From NCBI GenBank assembly GCA_032388755.1, contig CP135593.1, positions 2,418,001 to 2,482,000 of the forward strand: 64,000 nt of DNA, read 5' to 3'. Position numbers and translations under genes: made by a program. Within the stretch, counting starts at the first letter, position 1, and the number at the start of each line of letters is the position of its first letter. This document shows, piece after piece, positions 23,614-31,682 of the stretch. The notes under the pieces were generated by a model, which saw only the letters and a program-made list of their open reading frames with translations, had not been told where the DNA came from and did not search any database. This stretch comes from Neisseria sp. DTU_2020_1000833_1_SI_GRL_NUU_006 (GTDB taxonomy: Bacteria; Pseudomonadota; Gammaproteobacteria; Burkholderiales; Neisseriaceae).

Positions 23614-25362
23614 ATGTTGATTAAGAACGAATATAAGCCTCGGATGCTGCCTAAGGCCGAAAAGGTAAAAAAACCTGTTACCAGCGACGGGCGTATCCGT
23701 ATTGTTTTGGGGTGTATGGCTCTTGCTTTCACTGCACTGCTCGGGCGCGGTATTTATCTGCAAACCACGCAGCATGAATTTTTGAAAAATCAGGGCGATC
23801 AGCGTTTTGTCCGTACCCTGACTTTACCTGCGTCGCGCGGCATGATTACGGACCGTAACGGCGCGACTTTGGCGTTGAGCGCACCGACTGAATCCTTGTA
23901 TGCCATGCCTTCCGGTATGGAAGAAATGCCGACTGCCGAACAGATGGCTAAGTTGGCGGCTATTGTTGATCTGCCTGTTGAGGCGTTGCAGGAAAAATTG
24001 GCGAAAAAAGATAAAGATTTTATTTATCTGAAGCGCCAACTCAGTCAAGAAAAAGCGGAAGAAATTAAAGCTTTGGGCATTAAAGGCTTGGCATTCCAAA
24101 AAGAACTGAAACGCCATTATCCGATGGGCAACCTGTTCGCGCACGTTATCGGCTTCACCAATATCGACGGCAAAGGACAGGAAGGCTTGGAATTGTCGCG
24201 TGAAGACAGTCTGCATGGTGCGGACGGTGCGAAAGTGGTTTTGCGCGACAATAAAGGCAATATCGTCGATAGTTTGGATTCTCCGCGCAACAGCGATCCG
24301 AAAAACGGGCAGGACATGGTTTTGTCTTTGGATCAACGTATTCAAACACTTGCCTATGATGAACTGAATAAAGCAGTGGCTTATCACAAAGCCAAAGCAG
24401 GTACGGTTGTGGTATTGGATGCGCAAACCGGCGAAATCTTGGCTTTGGTTAACAGCCCTGCCTACGATCCCAACCAACCAGGCAGCGCCGATAGCGAACA
24501 GCGCCGCAATCGAGCCGTTACCGATATGATTGAGCCGGGTTCTGCCATGAAGCCGTTTACGATTGCCAAAGCATTGGATTCCGGCAAAGTCGGTGTGGCT
24601 GATCGTTTTAACACCATGCCTTATAAAATCGGCCCCGCTACCGTGCGCGATACCCATGTGTATCCTACTTTGGATGTGCGCGGCATTATGCAAAAATCTT
24701 CCAATGTCGGTACCAGCAAACTGTCTGCAAAATTCACGCCTAAAGAAATGTATGATTTTTATCATGATTTGGGTGTGGGCGTGCGGATGCACTCCGGTTT
24801 TCCCGGTGAGACGGCTGGTCTTTTGAGAAGCTGGCGCAGATGGCAGTCGATTGAACAGGCAACCATGTCTTTCGGTTACGGTTTGCAATTGAGCCTGCTG
24901 CAATTGGCGCGTGCTTATACCATGTTGACACATGACGGCGAATTGTTGCCGGTCAGCTTTGAGAAACAGGCGGTTGCGCCCAAAGGCAAACGCGTCATTA
25001 AAGCTTCGACCGCGCGTGAAGTGCGTGATTTGATGGTTTCTGTAACCGAGCCCGGCGGTACAGGTACGGCGGGGGCGGTAGATGGTTTCGACGTCGGCGC
25101 GAAAACCGGTACGGCGCGTAAGTTGGTCAACGGACGTTACGTTGATAACAAACACGTGGCAACTTTCATCGGTTTTGCTCCTGCTAAAAATCCCCGTGTG
25201 ATTGTGGCGGTAACCATCGACGAACCGACTGCAAACGGTTACTACGGCGGCGTAGTGGCAGGTCCGGTCTTCAAACAAGTCATGGGCGGCAGCCTGAATA
25301 TCTTGGGCGTTTCCCCCACCAAGCCTCTGACCAATGTTGCAGCCGTCAAAACACCGTCTTAA
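23614..25362 (+). CDS. penA: Penicillin-binding protein 2 (septal transpeptidase)
   Basis: A 582 aa class B PBP (FtsI), the septal D,D-transpeptidase and main beta-lactam target of Neisseria. It has a cytoplasmic tail, a membrane helix (about 29-48), a pedestal, and a transpeptidase domain with Ser310-Ala-Met-Lys313, S362-S-N364 and K497-T-G499. Numbering matches gonococcal PBP2 without gaps until near the C-terminus. Compared with the wild-type gonococcal protein as I recall it, it has Met312, Thr316, Leu504, Val510, Asn541, Val552, Gln555, Val556, Val566 and the NV pair at 574-575, states also listed for mosaic penA. Ala501, Asn512 and Gly545 are unchanged. Confidence 0.97.
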   Translation: MLIKNEYKPRMLPKAEKVKKPVTSDGRIRIVLGCMALAFTALLGRGIYLQTTQHEFLKNQGDQRFVRTLTLPASRGMITDRNGATLALSAPTESLYAMPSGMEEMPTAEQMAKLAAIVDLPVEALQEKLAKKDKDFIYLKRQLSQEKAEEIKALGIKGLAFQKELKRHYPMGNLFAHVIGFTNIDGKGQEGLELSREDSLHGADGAKVVLRDNKGNIVDSLDSPRNSDPKNGQDMVLSLDQRIQTLAYDELNKAVAYHKAKAGTVVVLDAQTGEILALVNSPAYDPNQPGSADSEQRRNRAVTDMIEPGSAMKPFTIAKALDSGKVGVADRFNTMPYKIGPATVRDTHVYPTLDVRGIMQKSSNVGTSKLSAKFTPKEMYDFYHDLGVGVRMHSGFPGETAGLLRSWRRWQSIEQATMSFGYGLQLSLLQLARAYTMLTHDGELLPVSFEKQAVAPKGKRVIKASTAREVRDLMVSVTEPGGTGTAGAVDGFDVGAKTGTARKLVNGRYVDNKHVATFIGFAPAKNPRVIVAVTIDEPTANGYYGGVVAGPVFKQVMGGSLNILGVSPTKPLTNVAAVKTPS

Positions 25363-25386
25363 TCCGAGTATCAACGAGATTATTTT

Positions 25387-26865
25387 ATGTTCAGCAAGTT
25401 AACCCCTTTAGCTGAAACCAACATTCCGCCTCTGCTGTGTGCAAACGCAGCAGGGCGTTTGTTGCATTCAGACAGCCGTCAAATTAAACAAGGTGATATT
25501 TTCGTTGCCTGTCAGGGCGAATATACGGACGGCCGCAGTTATATCCCCGCTGCCATTGCCAACGGCGCGGCTTTTGTTTTTTGGGACGACGACGGCAAAT
25601 TTGCGTGGAATCCCGAATGGAAAGTCCCCAATCAAGGCATCAAAGATTTGAAACACCGTGCCGGCATGTTGGCGGCACAAGTTTACGGCAACGTTTCAGA
25701 CGACCTCAAAGTCTGGGGCGTAACCGGTACCAACGGCAAAACCTCCATCACACAATGGCTGGCACAAGCCGCCGATTTATTGGGCGAAAAAACCGCCATC
25801 ATCGGCACGGTCGGCAACGGCTTTTGGGGCGCATTGGAAGAAACCACGCACACCACCCCCGCCCCCGTCGATGTCCAAACCCTGCTCTACCGTTTCCGTC
25901 AACAAGGCGCGACAGCCGCCGCGATGGAAGTCTCTAGTCACGGCCTTGACCAATCGCGCGTCAACGGCGTGCCGTTCCGCAGCGCAATTTTCACCAACCT
26001 CACCCGCGACCACCTCGACTACCACGGCACGATGGAAGCCTATGGCGCCATCAAGTCACGCCTGTTTTACTGGCACGGCTTGAAACACGCTGTCATCAAC
26101 GTAGATGACGAATATGGCGCAGAACTCGCAGGTCGTCTGAAAAAAGACTGTCCTGATTTGGTTGTTTACAGCTACGGCTTCAGCGAACACGCCGACATCC
26201 GCATTGTTCATTTCACCGCCTCTTCAGACGGCATGGAAGCCGTATTCCAAACCCCGTGGGGCGAAGGCCGCTGCCGCACCCGCCTGCTCGGACGGTTCAA
26301 CGCGCAAAACCTCGCCGCCTGCATCGCCTTGCTTTGTGCCAACGGTTATCCGCTTGATAAAGTATTGGATGTGCTGGCAAAAATCCGTCCCGCCTCAGGC
26401 CGCATGGACTGCATCATGAACAGCGGCAAGCCCTTGGTTGTTGTCGATTATGCACACACGCCCGATGCATTGGAAAAAGCACTCTCCACCTTGCAGGAAA
26501 TCAAACCGCAGGGTGCGGCTTTGTGGTGCGTATTCGGCTGCGGCGGCAACCGCGACCGCGGCAAACGCCCACTGATGGGCGCAGCAGCCGTACAGGGCGC
26601 AGATAAAGTCGTCGTAACCAGCGACAACCCGCGTTTGGAAAATCCGCGAGACATCATCAACGACATCCTGCCTGCCGTGCCCGCGCCCGAATGTGTCGAA
26701 ACCGACCGTGCCGCCGCCATCCGTTACGCAGTCGAACGCGCCGCGGCAAACGACATCGTTCTGATTGCCGGCAAAGGACACGAAAATTATCAGGACATGC
26801 AGGGTGTGAAGCATCATTTTTCTGATTTCGAAGTTGCAGAGAAAGCGTTGGCAGAACGAATATAA
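25387..26865 (+). CDS. murE: UDP-MurNAc-L-Ala-D-Glu:meso-DAP ligase
   Basis: A 492 aa Mur ligase adding the third stem-peptide residue. ATP loop VWGVTGTNGKTSITQWLA (about 112-129), HTTPAPVDVQ for UMAG binding, VVVDYAHTPDALEKAL and TSDNPRLENP. The DNPR motif is the marker for meso-diaminopimelate specificity. The cytosolic enzyme sits 24 bases after penA. Embedded uptake sequences encode VSDDLK and GRLKKD. A facing DUS pair follows within 20 bases. Confidence 0.97.
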   Translation: MFSKLTPLAETNIPPLLCANAAGRLLHSDSRQIKQGDIFVACQGEYTDGRSYIPAAIANGAAFVFWDDDGKFAWNPEWKVPNQGIKDLKHRAGMLAAQVYGNVSDDLKVWGVTGTNGKTSITQWLAQAADLLGEKTAIIGTVGNGFWGALEETTHTTPAPVDVQTLLYRFRQQGATAAAMEVSSHGLDQSRVNGVPFRSAIFTNLTRDHLDYHGTMEAYGAIKSRLFYWHGLKHAVINVDDEYGAELAGRLKKDCPDLVVYSYGFSEHADIRIVHFTASSDGMEAVFQTPWGEGRCRTRLLGRFNAQNLAACIALLCANGYPLDKVLDVLAKIRPASGRMDCIMNSGKPLVVVDYAHTPDALEKALSTLQEIKPQGAALWCVFGCGGNRDRGKRPLMGAAAVQGADKVVVTSDNPRLENPRDIINDILPAVPAPECVETDRAAAIRYAVERAAANDIVLIAGKGHENYQDMQGVKHHFSDFEVAEKALAERI

Positions 26866-26882
26866 AATAGACAATACAAATT

Positions 26883-26921
26883 TTTCAGACGACCTGAAGG
26901 CCATCAAGGTCGTCTGAAAAC
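26883..26921. terminator. Facing DUS pair after murE
   Basis: TTTTCAGACGACC and GGTCGTCTGAAAA flank a 13-base loop. No clear T run follows, so attenuation is more likely than full termination of the cluster. Confidence 0.5.
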
Positions 26922-26993
26922 GTTTATCCCCTACAATAAAAGCAACACGACACACGCATTACGGCACGTCAGCCATTAAACCTATCGCAGTTG

Positions 26994-27037
26994 TTTCAGA
27001 CGGCCTTTGATTATCGTTTCAAGAGGCCATCTGAAAA
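26994..27037. repeat. AG-dialect DUS inverted pair
   Basis: TTTCAGACGGCCT (26994-27006) faces AGGCCATCTGAAA. Both are AGGCCGTCTGAA-type rather than the local AGGTCGTCTGAA, with one base changed in the right copy. Confidence 0.6.
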
Positions 27038-27054
27038 ACAAGGAGACCGATTTG

Positions 27055-27576
27055 ATGCTGAAAATGCCGACAAAAACCCTTTTAATCAGTGCAGTCATGA
27101 TTTTATTTGCAGGCTGTACCACCAAACAACTGCCGCGCCCGAATGCCGAAATTGCCGAACTGAGGGCGAAAGAGCCGCCGGCGGCGCAAAGCCTGCCCAA
27201 TCCTGTTAAAGGCAAGCGTTTTGACGATACTTGGGGCGCGGCGCGCAGTCAGGGGCGCAGACATGAGGGCGTGGATATTTTCGCCAAGAAAAACACGCCG
27301 ATACGCAGCACGACGCCCGGTATCGTAACCAAAATCGGGCGCAACCGATTGGGTGGCAAAGTCATCGGCATCCAAGGGCCGGGCGCATGGCACTATTATG
27401 CCCACCTCAACAAATTCGCCCGCGTCCGCCTGTATGAACGCGTGAAAGAAGGACAGGTCATCGGCTATGTCGGCAAAACAGGAAACGCCAAAACCACGCC
27501 GGCCCATTTGCATTACGGCGTGTATCTGTCAAGCGGTGCGATTAATCCGTATCCGTTGATTAATCAGGAAAGATAA
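27055..27576 (+). CDS. M23 family peptidase-domain lipoprotein
   Basis: A 173 aa protein with a lipoprotein signal (LLISAVMILFAGC; lipid Cys at about 18) and a LytM/M23 domain. RHEGVDIFAKKNTPIRSTTPG holds the H-x3-D zinc motif and AHLHYGVYLS the H-x-H motif; HYYAHLN supplies the usual conserved His. It may be an active murein endopeptidase or a NlpD-like activator. I start at 27055, seven bases after AAGGAG; an upstream in-frame ATG lies in the DUS hairpin. It sits inside the dcw cluster after murE. Confidence 0.85.
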   Translation: MLKMPTKTLLISAVMILFAGCTTKQLPRPNAEIAELRAKEPPAAQSLPNPVKGKRFDDTWGAARSQGRRHEGVDIFAKKNTPIRSTTPGIVTKIGRNRLGGKVIGIQGPGAWHYYAHLNKFARVRLYERVKEGQVIGYVGKTGNAKTTPAHLHYGVYLSSGAINPYPLINQER

Positions 27577-27637
27577 AATTTTCAAACGCCGTCTGAAATA
27601 AATTTTGAAACAAATAAACAAATAATGAGGGAACATT

Positions 27638-28651
27638 ATGGGTATTTTTCGCTGCAATAAATGCGGCTGCATGAATGAGCATGACTACGAATCCGGAATG
27701 AGTGAAATTGCCTGTCCAAAATGCACGGCTCCGGTTAAGGTTTACGACACTTTATTTTTTGTCAGTAAATTGTTGGAACGATATTTTTCGGTGAACAGGG
27801 AATTGCAGGCTTTGAAGCAACAGGAAGACGGTGGAGAGGAAAATGTACAGCAAGATACTGGTTCGGAAAACCAAAATTATAATCCGCTGGCAGGCGTCAA
27901 TTTATCGGAAACTGACATTTTAGCTACTGAAAAACAGCACGAACCGTTACGGCGATGGTTTGCCCGAGCTAATATTGTGCCGATGTTTAACTTACAGGCG
28001 GTAAATATGAGCGGTTTTTTTGATGAGGCTGCCGCTAAATTGGGCAGCAATTATCAGATTACTAAAAATATGTTGGGTCAGATTAGTTGGGCGTATGGCC
28101 ACAACCATACAAGCATTAGTTTGGATGTCGGCAAAATGTCGCAAAAAGACGGGCAGACAATGAATAATCTATGCCGACAATTTTATAGCCATACTCTGTT
28201 TTCTAAGTATTTTTATCAGAAACAGGAAAAAATTGTCCGCTTGAATCTGCAACGTGCCACTGCCATCAAGCACTTTTTTTGTGGTGGTTGGCTTGAATGG
28301 TTTGCGTTGGGCAAAATGCTTGAAGAAGCAAAACAAAAAGGCAAGGATTATGCTTTTTCTTGCGCTAGAAATATAAAAATCGAATTCGACAATGAAGATA
28401 AACATGAGTTGGATGTCGTATTTTTACCGATGGGTAAAGAGCCGATTGTGGTGGAATGTAAATCAGGGGAATTCAGACGAGACATTGAAAAATATGTACG
28501 CTTGAAAAAACGATTGAATTTGCCGGATGACCGTTTTGTGATATTGGCTGCCGATTTAGAGGAAAGCCAGGCAGTAGCATTAGGCAGTATGTACGGTTTA
28601 ACTTTTGTTACACCTAAATCTATGATGAAACATTTACGGATGGTTATGTGA
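27638..28651 (+). CDS. Zinc-ribbon protein with Card1-like PD-(D/E)XK nuclease domain
   Basis: A 337 aa protein, not a standard dcw member. An N-terminal zinc ribbon has CNKC (6-9) and CPKC (28-31). An unassigned middle part covers about 85-205. The C-terminal region has GGWLEWFALGKML, an Asp in HELDVVFLP and the catalytic-type E-C-K in IVVECKSGEF. That D...ExK pattern after a GGWLE helix resembles the DUF1887/Card1 nuclease domain. No CARF domain is evident. Three 60-base rows I counted are 37-45% GC, while rows of murE and murF are 50-62%. It lies between murE-side genes and murF, with DUS of the AGGCCGTCTGAA type at its 3' edge. Function unknown; DNA or RNA cleavage is inference. Confidence 0.6.
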   Translation: MGIFRCNKCGCMNEHDYESGMSEIACPKCTAPVKVYDTLFFVSKLLERYFSVNRELQALKQQEDGGEENVQQDTGSENQNYNPLAGVNLSETDILATEKQHEPLRRWFARANIVPMFNLQAVNMSGFFDEAAAKLGSNYQITKNMLGQISWAYGHNHTSISLDVGKMSQKDGQTMNNLCRQFYSHTLFSKYFYQKQEKIVRLNLQRATAIKHFFCGGWLEWFALGKMLEEAKQKGKDYAFSCARNIKIEFDNEDKHELDVVFLPMGKEPIVVECKSGEFRRDIEKYVRLKKRLNLPDDRFVILAADLEESQAVALGSMYGLTFVTPKSMMKHLRMVM

Positions 28652-28662
28652 GGCCGTCTGAA
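28651..28662 (+). repeat. AG-dialect uptake sequence at the nuclease gene end
   Basis: AGGCCGTCTGAA overlaps the last base of the stop codon. It is a minority dialect in this window. Confidence 0.85.
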
Positions 28663-28682
28663 AAAAACAAACGAAAGAAACC

Positions 28683-30050
28683 ATGAAACCACTAGACCTA
28701 AACTTCATCTGCCAAACCCTCAACCTTCCGACGTCGTCTGAAAACAAACCCGTTTCGCGCATCGTAACCGACAGCCGCGACATCCGTGCGGGCGATGTGT
28801 TTTTCGCATTGGCGGGCGAGCGGTTTGACGCGCATGATTTTGTTGAAGACGTATTGGCTGCGGGTGCGGCGGCGGTTGTGGTTTCGCGTGAAGATTGCGC
28901 TGCAATGGACGGCGCATTGAAAGTCGATGACACGCTTGCCGCGTTGCAAACGTTGGCGAAGGCGTGGCGCGGGAATGTGAACCCGTTTGTGTTCGGCATT
29001 ACCGGCTCGGGCGGCAAGACGACGGCGAAGGAAATGCTGGCCGCGGTATTGCGCCGCCGTTTCGGCGATGATGCCGTTTTGGCGACGGCGGGTAATTTCA
29101 ACAACCACATCGGCCTTCCGCTGACTTTGTTGAAATTAAACGAAAAACACCGCTATGCCGTGATTGAAATGGGCATGAACCATTTCGGCGAACTGGCGGT
29201 TTTGACGCAAATCGCCAAACCCGATGCCGCTTTGGTCAACAACGCCCTGCGCGCCCATGTCGGCTGCGGTTTTGACGGCACGAACGATATTGCCAAGGCG
29301 AAAAGCGAGATTTATCAAGGTTTGGGCGAAGACGGATTGGCTTTGATTCCGTGTGAAGACGAACATGCCGCCGTGTTTCAGACGACCTCCCAAGGTCATC
29401 AGCAGCGGACTTTCGGCGTCGATAGCGGCGATGTCCATGCGGAAAATATCGTGCTGAAACCTTTGTCGTGCGAATTTGATTTGGTGTGCGGCGACGAGCG
29501 CGCCGCCGTGGTGCTGCCCGTTCCCGGCCGCCACAATGTCCATAACGCCGCCGCTGCCGCCGCGTTGGCTTTGGCGGCTGGTTTGAGTTTGGACGATGTG
29601 GCGGAAGGTTTGAAAGGTTTCAGCAACATCAAAGGTCGTCTGAATGTCAAAGCCGGCATCAAAGGTGCGACACTGATTGACGATACTTACAACGCGAACC
29701 CCGATAGCATGAAAGCTGCGATTGACGTGTTGGCGCGTATGCCTGCGCCGCGTATTTTTGTGATGGGCGATATGGGCGAACTGGGTGAGGACGAAGCCGC
29801 CGCCATGCACGCCGAAGTCGGTGCGTACGCCCGCGACCAAGGCATCGAAGCGGCCTATTTTGTCGGTGACAACAGCGTCGAAGCAGCAGAAACGTTTGGC
29901 GCGGACGGTTTGTGGTTCGCCGCCAAAGACCCGTTGATTCAAGTGTTGAGCCACGATTTGCCTGAACGCGCCACCGTGTTGGTGAAAGGTTCGCGCTTTA
30001 TGAAGATGGAAGAAGTCGTCGAGGCATTGACGGATAAAGAGGCCGTCTGA
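28683..30050 (+). CDS. murF: UDP-MurNAc-tripeptide:D-Ala-D-Ala ligase
   Basis: A 455 aa Mur ligase that completes the pentapeptide. Motifs are VTDSRDIRAGDVFFALAGERFD at the start, the ATP loop FGITGSGGKTTAKEML (about 101-116), NFNNHIGLPLTLL, EMGMNHFGEL and DDTYNANPDSM. The stop codon TGA lies inside an AGGCCGTCTGAA uptake sequence (30040-30051), and the next gene begins two bases after it. Further uptake sequences in the gene encode FQTTS and GRLN. Confidence 0.97.
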   Translation: MKPLDLNFICQTLNLPTSSENKPVSRIVTDSRDIRAGDVFFALAGERFDAHDFVEDVLAAGAAAVVVSREDCAAMDGALKVDDTLAALQTLAKAWRGNVNPFVFGITGSGGKTTAKEMLAAVLRRRFGDDAVLATAGNFNNHIGLPLTLLKLNEKHRYAVIEMGMNHFGELAVLTQIAKPDAALVNNALRAHVGCGFDGTNDIAKAKSEIYQGLGEDGLALIPCEDEHAAVFQTTSQGHQQRTFGVDSGDVHAENIVLKPLSCEFDLVCGDERAAVVLPVPGRHNVHNAAAAAALALAAGLSLDDVAEGLKGFSNIKGRLNVKAGIKGATLIDDTYNANPDSMKAAIDVLARMPAPRIFVMGDMGELGEDEAAAMHAEVGAYARDQGIEAAYFVGDNSVEAAETFGADGLWFAAKDPLIQVLSHDLPERATVLVKGSRFMKMEEVVEALTDKEAV

Positions 30051-30052
30051 AA

Positions 30053-30241
30053 ATGAAAAACCGACGTTTTTTTAAAGCCTTATTGCTGATTGCTGCGCTG
30101 ATTGGCGCGTTTTATGCCGGAATGCGGACGCAGGCGTATCTTTATGAGGACCTCTGTCTGGATTTAGGCGGCGGCAGGAATCCGGGAAATTATCCGATTT
30201 GCGTGATTGAGAAAGACACTAACGCAGCCGTCGCTCAATAA
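30053..30241 (+). CDS. Small membrane-anchored protein of the dcw cluster
   Basis: A 62 aa protein. A basic start MKNRRFFK leads into one membrane helix (about 8-23), then a short periplasmic tail with two cysteines (DLCLDLGGG and YPICVIEK) that could form a disulfide. Two bases separate it from murF, so it is cotranscribed. I do not know the family; short ORFs at this place recur in neisserial dcw clusters as I remember them. No function can be given. Confidence 0.65.
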   Translation: MKNRRFFKALLLIAALIGAFYAGMRTQAYLYEDLCLDLGGGRNPGNYPICVIEKDTNAAVAQ

Positions 30242-30342
30242 CGTTGCCGTCTCTCTAAACAACGGATAACGGGTTCGCTAGAAACCTGCATAGAGAGTGA
30301 ACTTCAGCAGGCACTGACTGTCATAAGCAGCTTGATAATCAA

Positions 30343-30374
30343 CAAAGGTCGTCTGAAACTTTTTCAGACGATCC
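30343..30374. terminator. Compact DUS pair before mraY
   Basis: AAAGGTCGTCTGAAA and TTTTCAGACGATCC nearly abut; the right arm has ATCC for ACCT. It could attenuate transcription into mraY. Confidence 0.55.
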
Positions 30375-30436
30375 AAAAACCAAAATTTAAAACGGGCGAT
30401 AAGCCCAATGTAACAACAAAAACAAAAGGAAGCCCC

Positions 30437-31519
30437 ATGTTTTTATGGCTTGCACATTTCAGTAACTGGTTGACCGGTCTGAATGTCTTTCAATACACCA
30501 CATTCCGCGCCGTCATGGCAGCTTTGACCGCTTTGGCGTTTTCCCTGCTGCTCGGTCCGTGGACCATCCGCAAACTGACGCAGTTGAAAGTCGGGCAGGC
30601 GGTACGCACCGACGGGCCGCAAACCCACCTCATCAAAAACGGCACGCCGACGATGGGCGGTTCGCTGATTCTGACCGCCATCACCGTGTCCACGCTGTTG
30701 TGGGGCAACTGGGCAAACCCGTATATTTGGATTCTTTTGGGCGTATTGCTCGCTACGGGCGCGCTCGGGTTTTACGACGACTGGCGCAAAGTCGTCTATA
30801 AAGACCCCAACGGTGTTTCCGCCAAATTCAAAATGGTGTGGCAATCGAGCGTCGCCATTGTTGCCGCGCTTGCCCTGTTCTTCCTTGCTGAAAACTCCTC
30901 CAACAACATCCTCATCGTTCCCTTCTTCAAACAAGTCGCTTTGCCGCTGGGCGTGGTCGGCTTCGTCGTCCTGACCTATCTGACCATCGTCGGCACTTCC
31001 AACGCCGTCAACCTCACCGACGGCCTTGACGGCCTTGCCGCCTTCCCCGTCGTCCTCGTTGCCGCCGGCCTCGCCATCTTCGCCTACGCCAGCGGACACT
31101 CGCAATTCGCCCAATACCTGCAACTGCCTTATGTCGCAGGCGCGAACGAAGTTGTGATTTTCTGTACCGCCATGTGCGGCGCGTGTCTAGGATTTTTGTG
31201 GTTCAACGCCTATCCTGCGCAAGTCTTCATGGGCGACGTCGGCGCACTGGCGCTGGGTGCGGCACTCGGTACTGTTGCCGTCATCGTCCGCCAAGAGTTC
31301 GTCCTCGTCATCATGGGTGGATTATTTGTCGTTGAAGCCGTGTCCGTTATGCTTCAGGTCGGCTGGTATAAGAGAACTAAAAAACGCATCTTCCTGATGG
31401 CGCCCATCCACCACCACTACGAACAAAAAGGCTGGAAAGAAACCCAAGTCGTCGTCCGCTTCTGGATTATCACCATCGTCTTGGTGTTAATCGGATTGAG
31501 TACGCTGAAAATCCGTTAA
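30437..31519 (+). CDS. mraY: Phospho-N-acetylmuramoyl-pentapeptide transferase
   Basis: A 360 aa polytopic membrane enzyme making lipid I from UDP-MurNAc-pentapeptide and undecaprenyl phosphate. GTPTMGGSLIL, FYDDWRK, NLTDGLDGLA, FMGDVGALALGAALG and the PIHHHYE motif near the end are all present. I start at 30437, which has AAAGGAAG upstream and begins MFLWLAHFSNW like relatives. An earlier ATG at 30332 would add 35 residues across a DUS pair. It is the last dcw gene here; no murD follows. Confidence 0.97.
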   Translation: MFLWLAHFSNWLTGLNVFQYTTFRAVMAALTALAFSLLLGPWTIRKLTQLKVGQAVRTDGPQTHLIKNGTPTMGGSLILTAITVSTLLWGNWANPYIWILLGVLLATGALGFYDDWRKVVYKDPNGVSAKFKMVWQSSVAIVAALALFFLAENSSNNILIVPFFKQVALPLGVVGFVVLTYLTIVGTSNAVNLTDGLDGLAAFPVVLVAAGLAIFAYASGHSQFAQYLQLPYVAGANEVVIFCTAMCGACLGFLWFNAYPAQVFMGDVGALALGAALGTVAVIVRQEFVLVIMGGLFVVEAVSVMLQVGWYKRTKKRIFLMAPIHHHYEQKGWKETQVVVRFWIITIVLVLIGLSTLKIR

Positions 31520-31539
31520 ATATTCCGATCAATATCGAA

Positions 31540-31577
31540 AAGGTCGTCTGAAACAGATTTCAGACGACCTTTTTTAT
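31540..31577. terminator. Bidirectional DUS terminator after mraY
   Basis: AAAGGTCGTCTGAAA and TTTCAGACGACCTTT with a 5-base loop and seven Ts. It closes the dcw transcript. Confidence 0.9.
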
Positions 31578-31682
31578 TTTTTGAGAGAAACAGAAATCAC
31601 AGGATTTGCTTTGACGGCTTGCAAAAGTATCTGTTTGAAACGATACGGTGATTACTGTCCAGGCCTTTAAACTTAATCGGCA

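Noticed and set aside
23824..25374. A 516-codon open frame opposite penA
   Set aside because: It is the exact antisense of a certain gene, has no recognisable motifs and a His/Arg/Phe-rich composition typical of antisense frames.
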